Shown: piece by piece, positions 30,799 through 41,980 of the stretch | How the letters are laid out: every line of letters starts with the position of its first letter | Position numbering within the stretch: the stretch's first letter is position 1 | Source of the DNA: Brachynemurus nebulosus | Lineage: Eukaryota > Arthropoda > Insecta > Neuroptera > Myrmeleontidae | Assembly (NCBI GenBank): GCA_035578155.1 | Contig: JAPWDM010000001.1 | Coordinates: 84,538,150-84,602,149 of the forward strand | Direction: 5' to 3' | Length of the DNA: 64,000 nt | Position numbers and translations under genes: made by a program | Notes under the pieces: generated by a model | Databases searched by the model: none | Told to the model about the DNA's origin: nothing | The model's input: only the letters and a program-made list of their open reading frames with translations

Positions 30799-30855
30799 TA
30801 CATATAATCATCAATTCATGTGTATTTTTCAAATAAATTATTTACGTATTGCCAG

Positions 30856-30996
30856 GTTGATAAGAGACAGGCAAGGTGCGGCTTGTGTCCGAGATCAAAA
30901 GATCGCAAAGGCCATTCTCATTGTGTTAAGTGTCATCGAGCCATATGCGAAGAGCACAAACTCCTATTTTGCACCTATTGTGTGTTAATTGACTAA
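30856..30996 (+). pseudogene. piggyBac transposase C-terminal cysteine-rich exon
   Basis: After an acceptor-like CAG at 30853-30855, 46 codons to TAA contain RCGLCPRSKDRKGHSHCVKC then HRAICEEHKLLFCTYC, the cross-brace zinc finger that ends piggyBac transposases. The DDD catalytic domain is not found upstream, where a Tigger MITE (30352-30798) now sits. Similar TGAACCCCA...GAGTTT motifs at about 30292 and 31439 may be subterminal repeats of the original element. A lone terminal exon suggests a degraded element. Confidence 0.65.
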
Positions 30997-31331
30997 TTTC
31001 TTGTATATTAGCTTATCCTGTTGAGTTACTTCAACGTTTTGTATCAATTTATAACAAAAGAATTTTTTAAAACATAATTTTTAATTTAGTAATTTTCGTC
31101 ATTTTCAAATGTCTAAATAAATTACTTTTTAAATAGAAAAAAGTGACCGTAATTTTTTTTTCTATAACCTGAAGTCTTCTCTTCAAAACGCCGTTGGAAA
31201 TTTTAAAATTGCTTGAGCGGTTGAAAAGTTATAAATTTCTATTTGAAAAATGAGCTTCTTGCGATTTTTTCCGGTTTTTAGTGTTCTAATGAGTTTTTTA
31301 TTACCTGAATTTGCTTAAAATTAGATTTTAT

Positions 31332-31376
31332 GTATACCATTCTCTTCCTTATGAAAAAAGGAAGAGAATGGTATAC
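31332..31376. other. Perfect 19-bp hairpin, 7-nt loop
   Basis: GTATACCATTCTCTTCCTT (31332-31350) and its exact reverse complement (31358-31376). No TIR element or terminator context is evident. Confidence 0.8.
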
Positions 31377-31856
31377 GACAATGTCGGTTTATCAGTCATA
31401 GAACCGACTTATTTTCAAGAAAACATTGGGATGCATTTGAACCCCATTCATGAGTTTGAAGGTAAAAAAAATGAGTCATGACTCATGAGCTTGAGGGTTC
31501 ATTTCGTAATAAGTCCATTTTATTAACTTTTCGTAAACGTCAATAAACCGTATCTAAGGTTAGGATGGGACTTTTGCTTTGTAACTTTATACATAATATG
31601 GTTGGTATGTAAAAATTATATAAAGATTAATATTTCAAATCAAAATGAAGCGAGCGCAGTTTTTCCACCAATTATTGTTTGTACTTGTATCAATATGAAA
31701 AAATGCCCGGGACTGGTTTTAATATGAAGAAAATAAGTATCAGTAAATAATAATTCTAAATTTTATTAAAAATATTGAATACAAATAAAAATTTTAAAAC
31801 ACTAAACTAGACAAGTGATTATTTAAATTCTAAAGTGATGAAGGTTAGAATTTTTC

Positions 31857-32207
31857 TTAAGTTTTAAGCCCCTCTTCCTCCTCAGTGCAATCAAAAAAAG
31901 GATCCTCTGCCATTGTAGCGTTTGTAGTTTGTACGGAATTTCCCAATTTTCCCAAGTTGGTATCTAAAGGTTTAAACCTGAAAGTAGTAAAATAATCAAA
32001 TATGCGATACATAGTCTCAAAATCTAACGAATATTTCACATTTTTTTCATGTCTGTGTTTTCTTTTCAATTTTGGTCTATTTCTGCATCCACTGTTATTT
32101 TGCTCAACTAAAACTTTACCAAATATTTTAAATTGTTTAAATAAATAGTTGCTCAAATTTTGATAGATCACTACTGAAGTTAAGATACGTCGGTTATAAG
32201 GACTCAT
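31857..32207 (-). CDS. Hypothetical protein, 116 residues
   Basis: ATG at 32207 to 31857. Features: NLSNYLFKQFKIFGKVLVEQ, a basic stretch RNRPKLKRKHRHEKN, an aromatic YRIFDYFTTFRFKPLD, and an acidic end CTEEEEGLKT. No recognised domain. Composition is richer than random AT-rich ORFs nearby. It could be a fragment of a transposon protein or an exon. Confidence 0.3.
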   Translation of the reverse strand: MSPYNRRILTSVVIYQNLSNYLFKQFKIFGKVLVEQNNSGCRNRPKLKRKHRHEKNVKYSLDFETMYRIFDYFTTFRFKPLDTNLGKLGNSVQTTNATMAEDPFFDCTEEEEGLKT

Positions 32208-32462
32208 TACATTTTGAAAAAAAAAATTATGGACTTATTACATTTTGAAAGAAATTATGGACTTGTAGCAATTTGAAAATAATCTTTTGTGGACTTATGG
32301 CATTTTGTGAGAAGATCTGAAATTTTCTTACTAATTTAACAAGGGACCTAGTTCATTTAGAAACATTTCAGATGTACTGACATGCAGAGATTTATATTAA
32401 GAATTCAGTGCCATCTATATCTCAAATTTCGAAATTTTGGACTTGTTGCGTTTTGAAAATGA
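32199..32462. repeat. Irregular repeats of a GGACTTATTACATTTTGAAA motif
   Basis: Versions of the 20-mer lie near 32200, 32231, 32260, 32291 and 32440 on the same strand, at uneven spacing and with one to five changes each. Confidence 0.6.
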
Positions 32463-32710
32463 GCTCCTAATATATGTATGAATATTGAACGTATACATAT
32501 TAAGTAAGGACCCTTCGGGGTTAAAGAGGGTTAAAAGTAAAATTAAAAAATTAATAGCAGCATGTACAGTGCACAGTGTGACAGTTACGGTCGCTTTTAC
32601 ATTCACATTTAAAGCTGACTTTAACACTAATGCCAACTTTAAAACTGATTTTATTTTTATATCAATATTATGGCTTTAAACGTAATTGTTTTCGGGTAAA
32701 ACCACTTTAA

Positions 32711-33609
32711 GGAGCATTCTCCGTGTGACCGCCTGTTTTTAAGCATTTTTTTTGAATTTTTTTTGACGACCAGTGAAAAGATAGGACTATAAGTGAATAT
32801 ACTATAAGTGAACTATGAGTTTTTTTTTATCATTTACTTATTATTATTTCAAGAGTATGTAAAACAAACTTCAATTAAAAATTTTCTTTAGAACCTAAGT
32901 TGTACCACTCCGAAGATACTCGCCTTGAAAAAAAGGACGCTCACTTCCTCCGTGATTTCGGCTGATTGGCTTATCTGAAAGAAAAAAAACGGCGTTTTAA
33001 TCTGTGAATCTAAATTCATCGCGTCAACTAGAGTCATTTGAAAATATTGAAAATTAGGTTTTTGGCAGACTTCTGAAAAAAAAAGTTTCAAATTTCATGG
33101 ATTTTTTTTTAAATTTTTGTTACGAAAAAAATAGAAATACTTGGAATTTTTGGATGGTTTTACTCCGTGCGCCTACATGTACTACCCTATAAATTTTAAG
33201 TGAATCGGTCAAACCGTTCTCGAGACATGATGGAGGAAAGTTTGAAAAACACAGTTTTGAGAAAAACGCGTTTGAAGTTTCAAGTACGGTTAAAACTATG
33301 AAAATCTTAACTTACCATCAATCTGCAATGCCTGATCCATAAAGTACAACTTGTCTATGAGACGATGATCTCTGACGCCGCCGTTGCCTTTATTGTGATC
33401 TGTCTCTTTTTAGCATAATATGTATTCCGTCTGTTTCTTTTTAGCATAACAGTTCGTGTCAATTCTCCTCTTCCCTTCGTCCTGCTATTAGAGATCGTCG
33501 TCTCATAGACAAATAGTACTCCTTCTTTCTCTTGAAAGTCTTTCAAAGTGGATTGTTCCGCTCTTGTTTCAGTTCTGGTTTTTTTACAACGTCACACGGT
33601 AGAACTCCC
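32711..33609. mobile_element. TTAA-flanked (piggyBac-like) non-autonomous element, 899 bp
   Basis: TTAA at 32707-32710 and 33610-33613. Ends GGAGCATTCTCCGTGTGAC and, inverted, GGGAGTTCTACCGTGTGAC. A relative with TTAA flanks and the same GTGTGACCG motif is at 44035-44818. It contains a second, nested MITE (33347-33516). No transposase frame. Confidence 0.7.
33347..33516. mobile_element. Mariner-like MITE, 170 bp, nested
   Basis: Inverted ends share TTGTCTATGAGACGA.GATCTCT (23 of 25 over the arm). TA dinucleotides at 33345-33346 and 33517-33518. Inside, CTGTYTCTTTTTAGCATAA is directly repeated. Confidence 0.75.
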
Positions 33610-33846
33610 TTAAGTGAATATTCCTAAGTTTTTCCTCAATGCGTGCTCAAATCTTTTTAAAAATCGACTTGTATATAGAACAGAGGGGGAGCTAATTTTG
33701 GTCTATAGTGAAGGTCATTTCGAGGCCATGTGCAGAAAAAAGATGCAGAAAACTGTACTTGATGTGCTGTAAAAATATGAAGACGCCACGGAAGTAAAAT
33801 GAGACTATGATTTTCTGACAAAACGTGGCAGAATTAGTAAGATATC

Positions 33847-34027
33847 GATTTTCGTAAAATTCGAGATAGTCCAAGGCACTCATTTAAAACAATATTGTTT
33901 TGGATTGCCCGAGTTGGTACTTCCCTAAACTTAATAAAAAAATTTAAGAAAGTACCAACTCGGGCAATCCCCAAAAATATTATTTTAAATGAGTGCCTTA
34001 GACTGTCTCGCATTTCACGAAAATTGC
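33847..34027. repeat. Large snapback hairpin, arms about 80 bp
   Basis: Left arm (from 33847) with GGCACTCATTTAAAA and GGATTGCCCGAGTTGGTACTT is mirrored by the right arm (to 34027) with few mismatches; the loop is about 12 nt. Likely a foldback MITE; transcribed it would form long dsRNA. Confidence 0.8.
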
Positions 34028-34340
34028 AACCACGTATTTAACATGTATACTTTTGGCTTCTGATCACCTTGATAACTATATGTATAGTTGATCAACTATT
34101 TTAGGAGATTTTGGTGAAGAACGCGAGACAAGATTATCAGTAAATAAATGCATAACTGACAGGTTGGTATTGATTTTCACTTCGTTGAATGCGTATGTTC
34201 GACACTCGTATTGGTTGTTCGATAACATATTGTCCATTGTGATTTAAATTTGTAAAATACACCTTTAGCGGGTCCGTACATTTATTTTTACACCACTGTT
34301 TCCCACATGAAAATAAGCAGTTACGTAAATCGTACCGGCA

Positions 34341-35326
34341 CACAGTGGGGCCAAAGTAGGTAAAAGATGGCAAAAATTATTTAGTCCTTTTATTGACTAC
34401 ATAATAATTATATAACAATATATTTTATTTGATATTTATTAATAAAATACTGGGTGTCCCACCATATAAGATGTCCCATAACGGTTAGTCAAATGATATA
34501 TCAAAAACCATTCGTCGGATGAATTTGAAATTTGCAGATTTTGTTTGACCCTAGGTTGAGACTTTTTTCATACAACTCCATTTCATTTCCGGTTACTGGT
34601 TTCTAGCCACGTGGTATCAACTTATAAATTTTAAATGAAATATGGAATTTTTGATAACGAATTTCGATGGTACGCTTAATTTTAGCTTTAACTTAACTGG
34701 AATATTCGGTACCTACATAAATCTAATAAATTTGGGTGTTTTATTTAATTATTTGATATTTTTATGCACCACTGAGAGCTTATATGAACTTTCTAAGCTT
34801 CTTATTGATGATTTTTGCTCATACAAATTGAAAATGAAATCAGCAAATTTTGAAAAAAGGTGCAATTTGGTGCAAACTCTGCAATCATAATACCAAAATA
34901 GACTAATTGCTTTATCAAATGCCACAAATATATCCGTTGGATTCGATTTGATACGTAACTAAAATTCTTTGAGAAATTAATTTTTATAGAATTTTTCTAG
35001 CCAACTCAACCATGTTTCATTAAAGCTTGATAGTATCAATAGGAGTACTGATTTTAACAAACAAGAAACAAACAAAAATAATATACCATGGAGAACATCG
35101 TCCATTATAACCGATTTTAATTTATTTTTTTTATAACTTAAATAACCGTCCCGCAAATCACTACGTTACATACAATGATACAACCCCCGCGCTAATTTAC
35201 ATAAGTTAATTGTAGAAGTCGTTGCTAGAATATTTTAGCTATTGATTTAAGGGGCCATATAAATTGTAGCTTATAATTTAATTTTTTGTATTTTTGCCAC
35301 CTTTAATGGTATTTGGCCCCACTGTG
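34341..35326. mobile_element. Transib-like element, 986 bp, non-autonomous
   Basis: Begins CACAGTGGGGCCAAA and ends TTTGGCCCCACTGTG; similarity of the inverted ends extends about 38 bp (both reach TGGCAAAAAT). The flanks are an exact 5-bp duplication CGGCA (34336-34340, 35327-35331). Transib elements make GC-rich 5-bp duplications and start with CAC..TG, related to the RAG heptamer CACAGTG. No transposase ORF was found; the 82-codon + frame at 34642 has no domain. The class follows from TIR plus duplication. Confidence 0.65.
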
Positions 35327-35830
35327 CGGCAGCAAAAATTAAGGAGGTAAGTAATCCAATTACTAATAGAAGGCTAGCCAAATTAACTTAAGTGCGATTG
35401 ATAAAATATCTTATTAATATTTGTAATATTTCTCCGAATTGCTGTAGTTTGTGATGTGCATGTCGCAATTCATCGAGATTGAAACTGGAAATTTGGATAG
35501 CTTCCATATTATTGTTGGGTGATAATTAATCCGGCGTGTGTACACTATATTTTCAAGAATACGGTGTGTACACTGGGTCTTTCAGGGAACGGTCGTGTTT
35601 TCAAAGTTTTCTAGGCTTCCAAAAAATCTCAAAAATTCTGAGTTACTTTTTGGAGTGTCTACTACATGGCCCAGCAGTTTGCAGAGTCAAAAGTTTAAAA
35701 CTGTTATTAATAACAATCGATCAGTAGTCCAAAAAGCATGAAAAATAAAATTTTGTAAAAAAATTCCTAACTCTACAATGAAGGAATATTAAAACAAATG
35801 GTTTTAGGCTTTTATAGCTTATACTATGAG

Positions 35831-37082
35831 TAGGGCTGCCAGTTTGGGCGGATTTCCGCAAATTGGACGGATTAGAAATAAAATTTGCGGTAAAAATTTC
35901 TGTTTTGCGGTTTTCCGCTTTTTGGGCGGAATTAAAAATTAGATAAAATATTTTTAAAAATACAAAATATTTTAAACATATTATGTATTACAATAATCAT
36001 AAAACTCTGCTGCTCTCTTTCTTCAATAATTATGTAAAAATAAGGGGGTGAAACGTCAATACACAAGCTTACGTGTCGAACCCATACCATAAAATACATA
36101 TTTATCTCATTCTTTTTAAATAAAGTTAAATATTAAAAGGTTAAACAGACAAAAATTATTTTAAACTTCAATGACTTTATTAATACTTTGTAACATAAAA
36201 GTACTTCTTTATTGATACATTAGAACATAAAACTAATTATTACTTTTTACTTTGGTATTTGTAGAGTATTTAATCCGTCTATTTAAACAAATTTAAAAAA
36301 AAAAAAGAAACAAAAAATTTCATTTCTTATATAGTAAGTATTTTTAATGATTTTCCGCTAAAAATGACTCGCAGTCATCCCCAGCAGTTTCAAAAAATGC
36401 ATTTAATGTTATGTAATCATCTTCATCTAAATCTTCTCTATTATTGGCTTCCACTCTATCGTATGTTAACTAATCTATTAAAAATGTGAATTCTGGGACG
36501 TGAGATAAAATACCAAAAGTTAAGAAAGTGTGTTTACTACTCTACCTTTCAGTAACGGCTCTGTCAGCCACGTTTTTTGAAATCTTTTTTTATATTTGGC
36601 CCATTTACCCATCTTTGTACATACACAAAAAAAAAAAAAAACTTTAAAAAAATTTAATTTTAATTTGTATTTGACGTCTAAAGATCAATGTAAAAACTTA
36701 GAAAAATTCCTTTTTTAAGAATAAATGCTAATTAAAGAACCGTTTAAATTTGTCGGTATCAAGTATCAACAATACTAGTCACTGATTGAATGTAATCACA
36801 GAACAAAATGTAACAAAGGTAATAACGGTTACGACGGTTACTGTATTCGAAACTTCTATTTTGACAATTGTCACATGGTTTTGACGTTTGAGTATATCGT
36901 GTTACGTGTATGTACAAGTACATATATGTTTTGACGGTTTTGACGTTTCATTACCTACATATTTAAATTCAGTATTTTTTTTAAGTGCGCGGTTTTTTGC
37001 GGTATAGTTTGAGTATGCGCGGTTTTGGGCGGTTTTTACTGTCTCTAGTGGCGGGTCTGCTGAAAAAAACCTGGCAGCCCTA
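35831..37082 (-). mobile_element. Internally deleted hAT element, 1252 bp, perfect 8-bp duplication
   Basis: Ends TAGGGCTGCCAG and CTGGCAGCCCTA; octamer ACTATGAG on both sides (35823-35830, 37083-37090) without mismatch. Minus-strand remnants include MGKWAKYKKRFQKTWLTEP (about 36617-36550), the lead-in of hAT BED-finger proteins, and an acidic DEDDYITLNAFFETAGDDC segment (about 36430-36365). Catalytic parts are deleted. Copies of GCGGTTTT/TTTGGGCGG occur near both ends. Confidence 0.85.
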
Positions 37083-37324
37083 ACTATGAGCTTTCAAATG
37101 AATATAATTTTTTTGGCATTGGCACCAAAAAGTTGAATTATTCAAGCACCTGAAAATGGGAAATATTTACAGGCAAGTCATCGTCGCGATTCCACTGCTG
37201 TGCACGTTATCCATGTCATCTAAGGTAGATCCATCAATGAATTATAACGGTATACAGTAATTTATTTTACGTTTAAAAAAACTGAAAAACTACGACAAAG
37301 ATAAAAATAACACCATTCACTTAC

Positions 37325-37438
37325 CTTCGAAAATACTGACGCCGTGTGTACACTGTTTAATTCAGCCATAAAATTTAAGGCCATTTGTTGCACCAAGTCT
37401 CTGTTTCCAAATGAAGCGCCAGCAGTAATAGTTTGCAT
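37325..37438 (-). CDS. Possible first coding exon of an unrecognised gene
   Basis: ATG at 37438 (context GAACAATGC), 38 open codons (MQTITAGASFGNRDLVQQMA ... HTASVFSK), then a consensus donor GTAAGT at 37324-37319, phase 0. A downstream exon is not clear: the best acceptor, CTACCTTAG near 37234, leads to a short frame. No known family. It may be a host gene or a transposon exon. Confidence 0.35.
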
Positions 37439-37663
37439 TGTTCGCAGTAATTAAATTTAAGACAACAATTGAAAAAAATTTTTACAATAAGATTTAATGT
37501 TTTTTAGTTAGTTTCGAACCAAATTGTGATTGAAACAAATTCTGTCACGGTCTTTTATAGCAGAAAAATAGTATGATTAACACACAGTTTATTTATGCAA
37601 GTTTAAACCTGTTTTAGTTTTGAATAAAATACATGAATTTTACGGTAATCAAACCTTGCACAC

Positions 37664-37838
37664 CATCTATTAGCGAAATTTTGAATTTACGTGCAGAGCA
37701 CGAAGTTAATTCGAACTAGCAGCGCTATCTCTTGATAAAATTGTGAATTTAGGTGCAGAACTCGATTATAATTCGGACTAGGAGCGCCATCTCTTAGTGA
37801 AATAGCGAAATTTTAAATTTACGTGTAGAGTACGAGCT
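37664..37838. repeat. Tandem repeat of about 68 bp, left part
   Basis: Units share TTCG(G/A)ACTAG(C/G)AGCGC and CATCTCTT.. then TTTGAATTTA.GTGCAGA. The array is interrupted at 37839 and resumes at 42288 beyond two nested transposons. Confidence 0.75.
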
Positions 37839-37996
37839 TAAGGCCGGGCACACATTGAGCTGCGTCACGTAGTAAACGCAGCGCAGGGCAGGGTAGAGCA
37901 GAGCAGGATTTACTGTGTGGCAGAGTTGTCCGCGCATATTAGATAGCAGTTTTTTAGTGCTGTAGTTTAACGAAAACAGACGCTCTTTTTATAATA

Positions 37997-40900
37997 ATGT
38001 TTACGGAATTAAACTGGAGTTCTGAGTCTGATTCGGATGTCGCGTTGGACCCATTACTTTTACTTTACCAAAAATCAAAGACGGTAAAGTTGTGGAAAAG
38101 TGAGTACGTGGAAAAAAGACGAACCCACGGGGAATTCGCACTGATGAAAGAATTCTCCAATGAAAAATTTTTGAGCCGAACGGAATTTGATGAAGTTCAT
38201 ACTATGTTTGAACTTATTATTTACTCCGAGGGATGCAATGCTCAACCACCAATCGGAAGAAGGTAAGTTTCTCATTTATAAATATTTTTTTATTTATTAA
38301 TTTTTTGAATGCCAAATAGTCAAAATTCAGAAACATTGAAAAGTACGCTGCCATTGGGGTGTGGTACACAGCTTCCTCGTACTCGTAAAAGCACCTTGGT
38401 AATTTAATGCCCAATATATCTTTGTATAATTTAATATAGGTATATAAATTAATAAAAATAAATAAAACGATTCATAAAAAGTTGAGTGAAGTGGGACTAG
38501 CAGTAAATAAGATATTGACATTTAATGGGATTTCATGGCCGTGGTTACTATTACTTCGAATGCAATGAAATTTGTAGGGGGTTATTTAGGAACCAGACCG
38601 CATAATTTCTGACAATTTCATTTAAAAAAAAATGAATAGTTCAGAAGTTATGCCACCTGGTGCAATTTAGTATATTAATGGAATGACATGGTAGCGGCGT
38701 AGCTACTGTTACTCTGATTTCGATTAAATTCATAGGGGACCATCTAGGAACCAAACTGCATAATTTCTGAAAATTTCATTAAAAACAATCGAATAGTTCA
38801 GAACTTATGCCACTTAGTGCAAACTGACGACACACAGACGGACGGACGAACAGACACCAAACCAAAATTATTCAGGAAGCTCTAAAACGTAAAATGTGCG
38901 TAAAAAATTTTACTTTTAGAGGAGAAAAATTTTTTATTTTTTAAAAGTTATCAGTATCACAATGCTTCCGCTACTTTAGCAGTCTCGAAAGTAAAATTAT
39001 AGAACAAAATAATTATAAAAAATGAGTAATGTGGGTGTAAAAGAAAAAACGGCTATATTCTTTTGATAAAATTTTTAATTATATATAGTTATAGTTATAT
39101 ATAAAAACATATTTTTTTAAATACCATATAAAAAAGTATTTTTTTAAATACCATGCAGCAATGAATTTATGAAAAATTGGTAATGAAGTTTTTATTATTA
39201 CTTTAAACTTTATATAGAAAATACTGATACTTTGAAAAATAGCTCATTCAGAAAAATGAGTGACGAAGGAGGCAGTATTTGACGTTTCTGAATTTTGTTG
39301 TGTTTCTACAGATGGGTAGGAAGGAGTACGCTGCGAAGAGCTTGTTGAAGCTGGAGAAGGCGTATCTGAATATTCCACCCAATTACTTGTCCTTGAATGG
39401 TGAATATTGTCGGTTATACCGATTACTGAATGAAATGGTTGACATGTGAGAACTGCAGGCTCTGAAATATTCAGAAGACATCCCTTTTCTTGTGAAACAG
39501 TAGTAAATATGTTTCTTTTCACAATATGCTGAGAAGCTGCTGGAAATTTTTTGGTTTGCTCGTACATTGACATGAAAAGTAGGTATAAATCGTCCTTTGG
39601 GGCTTTTCTTTCCTCACTTCTCTCTTTCGACCTTTGCTCACGTTGTTCCAGAGTCTTTTTAATTAAATCATCAATATAATTTTTTCTTTGCTCTCTTTTT
39701 TTTCGTAATGTTTGTGGTTCAAGAGGGTCGTTTCTAGCAGATAAATTAACTGAATCACTTTGTTCAGTGTCACCGGTTTCAAATGATATCGAATCTTCAT
39801 AATTTCTTTCGTCAACGGAAAGATCATTAGAACGTTTTTGATTCCGTATGTATACCTTGTTCAACTGGTGGCTCTAAGCTGTCGTCATCGTTGGTGAAAT
39901 TCGTATCACGTTTTTCATTGCCCATGAAACGCAATAAAAATTCTATTTGAAATTGAAACTTCCAACGTTTTATATCTACAGAGCAGCTCCACTTCTTATC
40001 ATACGTTGCTGACGTCGTAGTGCATCTCTATGATTATTCCTTAGCTTCACCCAAACAGATTTGGCCTCGTCACCTGAAAAATAGAGAACAAATAATTTAA
40101 TTTAATTAATTTAATAATACAATTTAAATAATTTGATAATATTATCGATTACGTAGAATAATGTTGAGAATTTTTAATGGTTTCATACATTTGGCTTCTG
40201 GAGATAGCTACAAAAGCATTGCCTACAGTTATAGGATAGGAGATCGAACGGTATTTAAAATTGTAAAAGAAATATCAACTGCTATATGGAATACTAGGCA
40301 GTCGTTGTATTTACCACAACGTACAAGAGAAATGTGGATGTCGATTGCCTCAGATTTTGAATCACGATGGCATTTTTCACACTGTTTGGGTGCAATCGAT
40401 GGAAAACACGTTCTAATCAAAAAGCCTAATAAATCTGGATCATCATATTTTAATTATAAATATAATTTTTCTGTCGTCTTAGTGGCAGCTGTTGACGCAA
40501 AGTACAGATTTACTTTCATCGACGTAGGATCCATGGGAAGATTTAGTGACGGAAATATTTTTTCAAGTAGTGAGTTGGCTGGAAAATTGGATAAAGGGAC
40601 TATGCAAATTCCTCCACCAGCTGATCTACTCTCTTTTCAACATACATTGTCGTATGTATTTGTAGGAGATGAGGCATTTCCGTTAATGCAAAACTTAATG
40701 AGACCCTACTCAAAGAGAAGTGTAATTGGAAGATATGAAAATAAGGTGTTCAATTACAGGCTTTCACGTGCAAGACAATGTGTTGAATGCACATGTGGAA
40801 TCCTAGCATCGCGATTTCGAGTATTCCAACGACCTTTTGAAATTAAAGTCACCAGCGTTTTTGATGTCGTCAAAGCAGCATGTATTTTGCACAATTATTT

Positions 40901-41009
40901 ACGTAGAAATGCATCTATAGGTGGCGATAATGAAAATAACTGCTTAAATGAAAATTTGCCAACAAAGCAACTCCTTCTTATTACAGGAAATCGATCAAGG
41001 AGTGTATAA
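37997..41009 (+). CDS. Harbinger transposase, join(37997..38262,40157..41009)
   Basis: Exon 1 (37997-38262) starts MFTELNWSSESDSD and ends NAQPPIGR at a GTAAGT donor (38263). Exon 2 begins after AG at 40155-40156; the joined length is 1119 nt, 372 residues plus stop, with the frame kept. Catalytic DDE residues lie in LGAIDGKHV (D about 170), VFVGDEAFP (D about 260) and ARQCVECTCGILASRFRVF (E about 299), followed by AACILHNYLR. The domain cuts and pastes the element at TAA sites. The intron is about 1.9 kb and contains the 3' exons of the antisense MADF gene. No stop or frameshift, so this copy may be recent or selected. Confidence 0.85.
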
Positions 41010-41753
41010 GTTGCTTTATCAGTAAGACAGAAATTCACTGAATATTTTAACTCAGTTGGAAGTGTGCCATGGCAAGAAGAGAGTGTTTCTCAGGGGCACT
41101 ATTAATTACTGATTGACGTTTAGTAAACTGTTTAGTAGACTAATAATACTAGAATAAATTACAAAAGTTAATAAATGTACATAGTTGAATATATACTTCT
41201 ATACATATAATAAGAAATAATTTGTAAAAACTGTAAAAATAATAAAATAAAATTATTTTATATGTACTAATTTTAATATTTTTTTCGTTCATTGTCATTA
41301 TCTGTTGTCATTACCATTGTCGAATTTCTGATGGGATTTAAGAAATAACTTCAAGTTTAAAAAGAATGGAAAATGAAATTATATAAAAAATGGATAAAAA
41401 AATTGTAAAAATTAAAACGATATTTTAATATTTAAACGATATTAGTTAATTAAACAAAATAATTTTAATATCATTTTATATTACATTTAAGATTAAATTT
41501 CACAAAATAAAAGTTTCGGCAGTGAGTTATTTACAAAGATTTGTTTTAAATGAGTATAGTTTATTGTATTATTTTAAATTTAAACTGTAAATAAAATTTG
41601 ATCAGACCTACCGTTCGTTAAATTAACATCCTTTACAATTTTCGTCCAAATTTCTTGTTTCAGTTTTGTTTTTACATATTGAGGGTTACTAGTATTGTAT
41701 AATATAGGATGATTCAGCACTAATCCAATCAGTTTTTCTTCAATTGTTTCCAT
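39244..41753 (-). pseudogene. Harbinger partner protein, MADF-BESS
   Basis: Exon 1 (41753-41612) encodes METIEEKLIGLVLNHPILYN, the MADF start, ending at GTAGGT. Exon 2 begins at 40073 after TTTTTCAG, in phase, with AKSVWVKLRNNHRDALRR, then needs a 1-nt shift near 40000 to reach RWKFQFQIEFLLRF, the MADF end. The last part (39864-39244) lies in yet another frame, with coiled KKREQRKNYIDDLIKK and a BESS motif DDLYLLFMSMYEQTKKFPAA. MADF-BESS partners bind element ends and bring in the transposase. The main transposase exon lies inside the first intron on the other strand. The two frame changes could be mutations or unrecognised introns. Confidence 0.7.
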
Positions 41754-41980
41754 TTCGGCGAAATAAAACCAACTAAAACTCGAAAACATGTCACAAATGT
41801 CGCGCAGCATCGCGCAGTTTCTGTGTCACATTCACAAGTGCCACATCGATCTCGTGCGACGCAGTGCTGCTCTGCTCTGCTCTGCGTTTCAATTCGCGCT
41901 GTCCCGTTCTACAACGCGAGACACAGAAACTACGCTGCCCTGCCTGCGTTAACTGCGTCTCAATGTGCACCCGGCCTAAT

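Larger units (their letters stand above)
37842..41976. mobile_element. PIF/Harbinger element, 4135 bp, with TIRs and TAA duplication
   Basis: TAA at 37839-37841 and 41977-41979. TIRs begin GGCCGGGCACACATTGAG and, inverted, GGCCGGGTGCACATTGAG, then CTGCGT/ACGCAG-rich DNA. It encodes a two-exon DDE transposase (+) and a MADF-BESS protein (-), the standard pair of this superfamily. The transposase model is undamaged. Confidence 0.92.

Noticed and set aside
34137..34373. Cysteine-containing minus ORF (RYDLRNCLFSCGKQWCKNKC), possible piggyBac finger
   Set aside because: Cysteine spacing does not fit, and the ORF start lies in the Transib-like TIR, so it is a chimera of insertion.
34642..34890. 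An 82-codon + ORF inside the Transib-like element
   Set aside because: Low-complexity hydrophobic translation of AT-rich DNA; no transposase motif.
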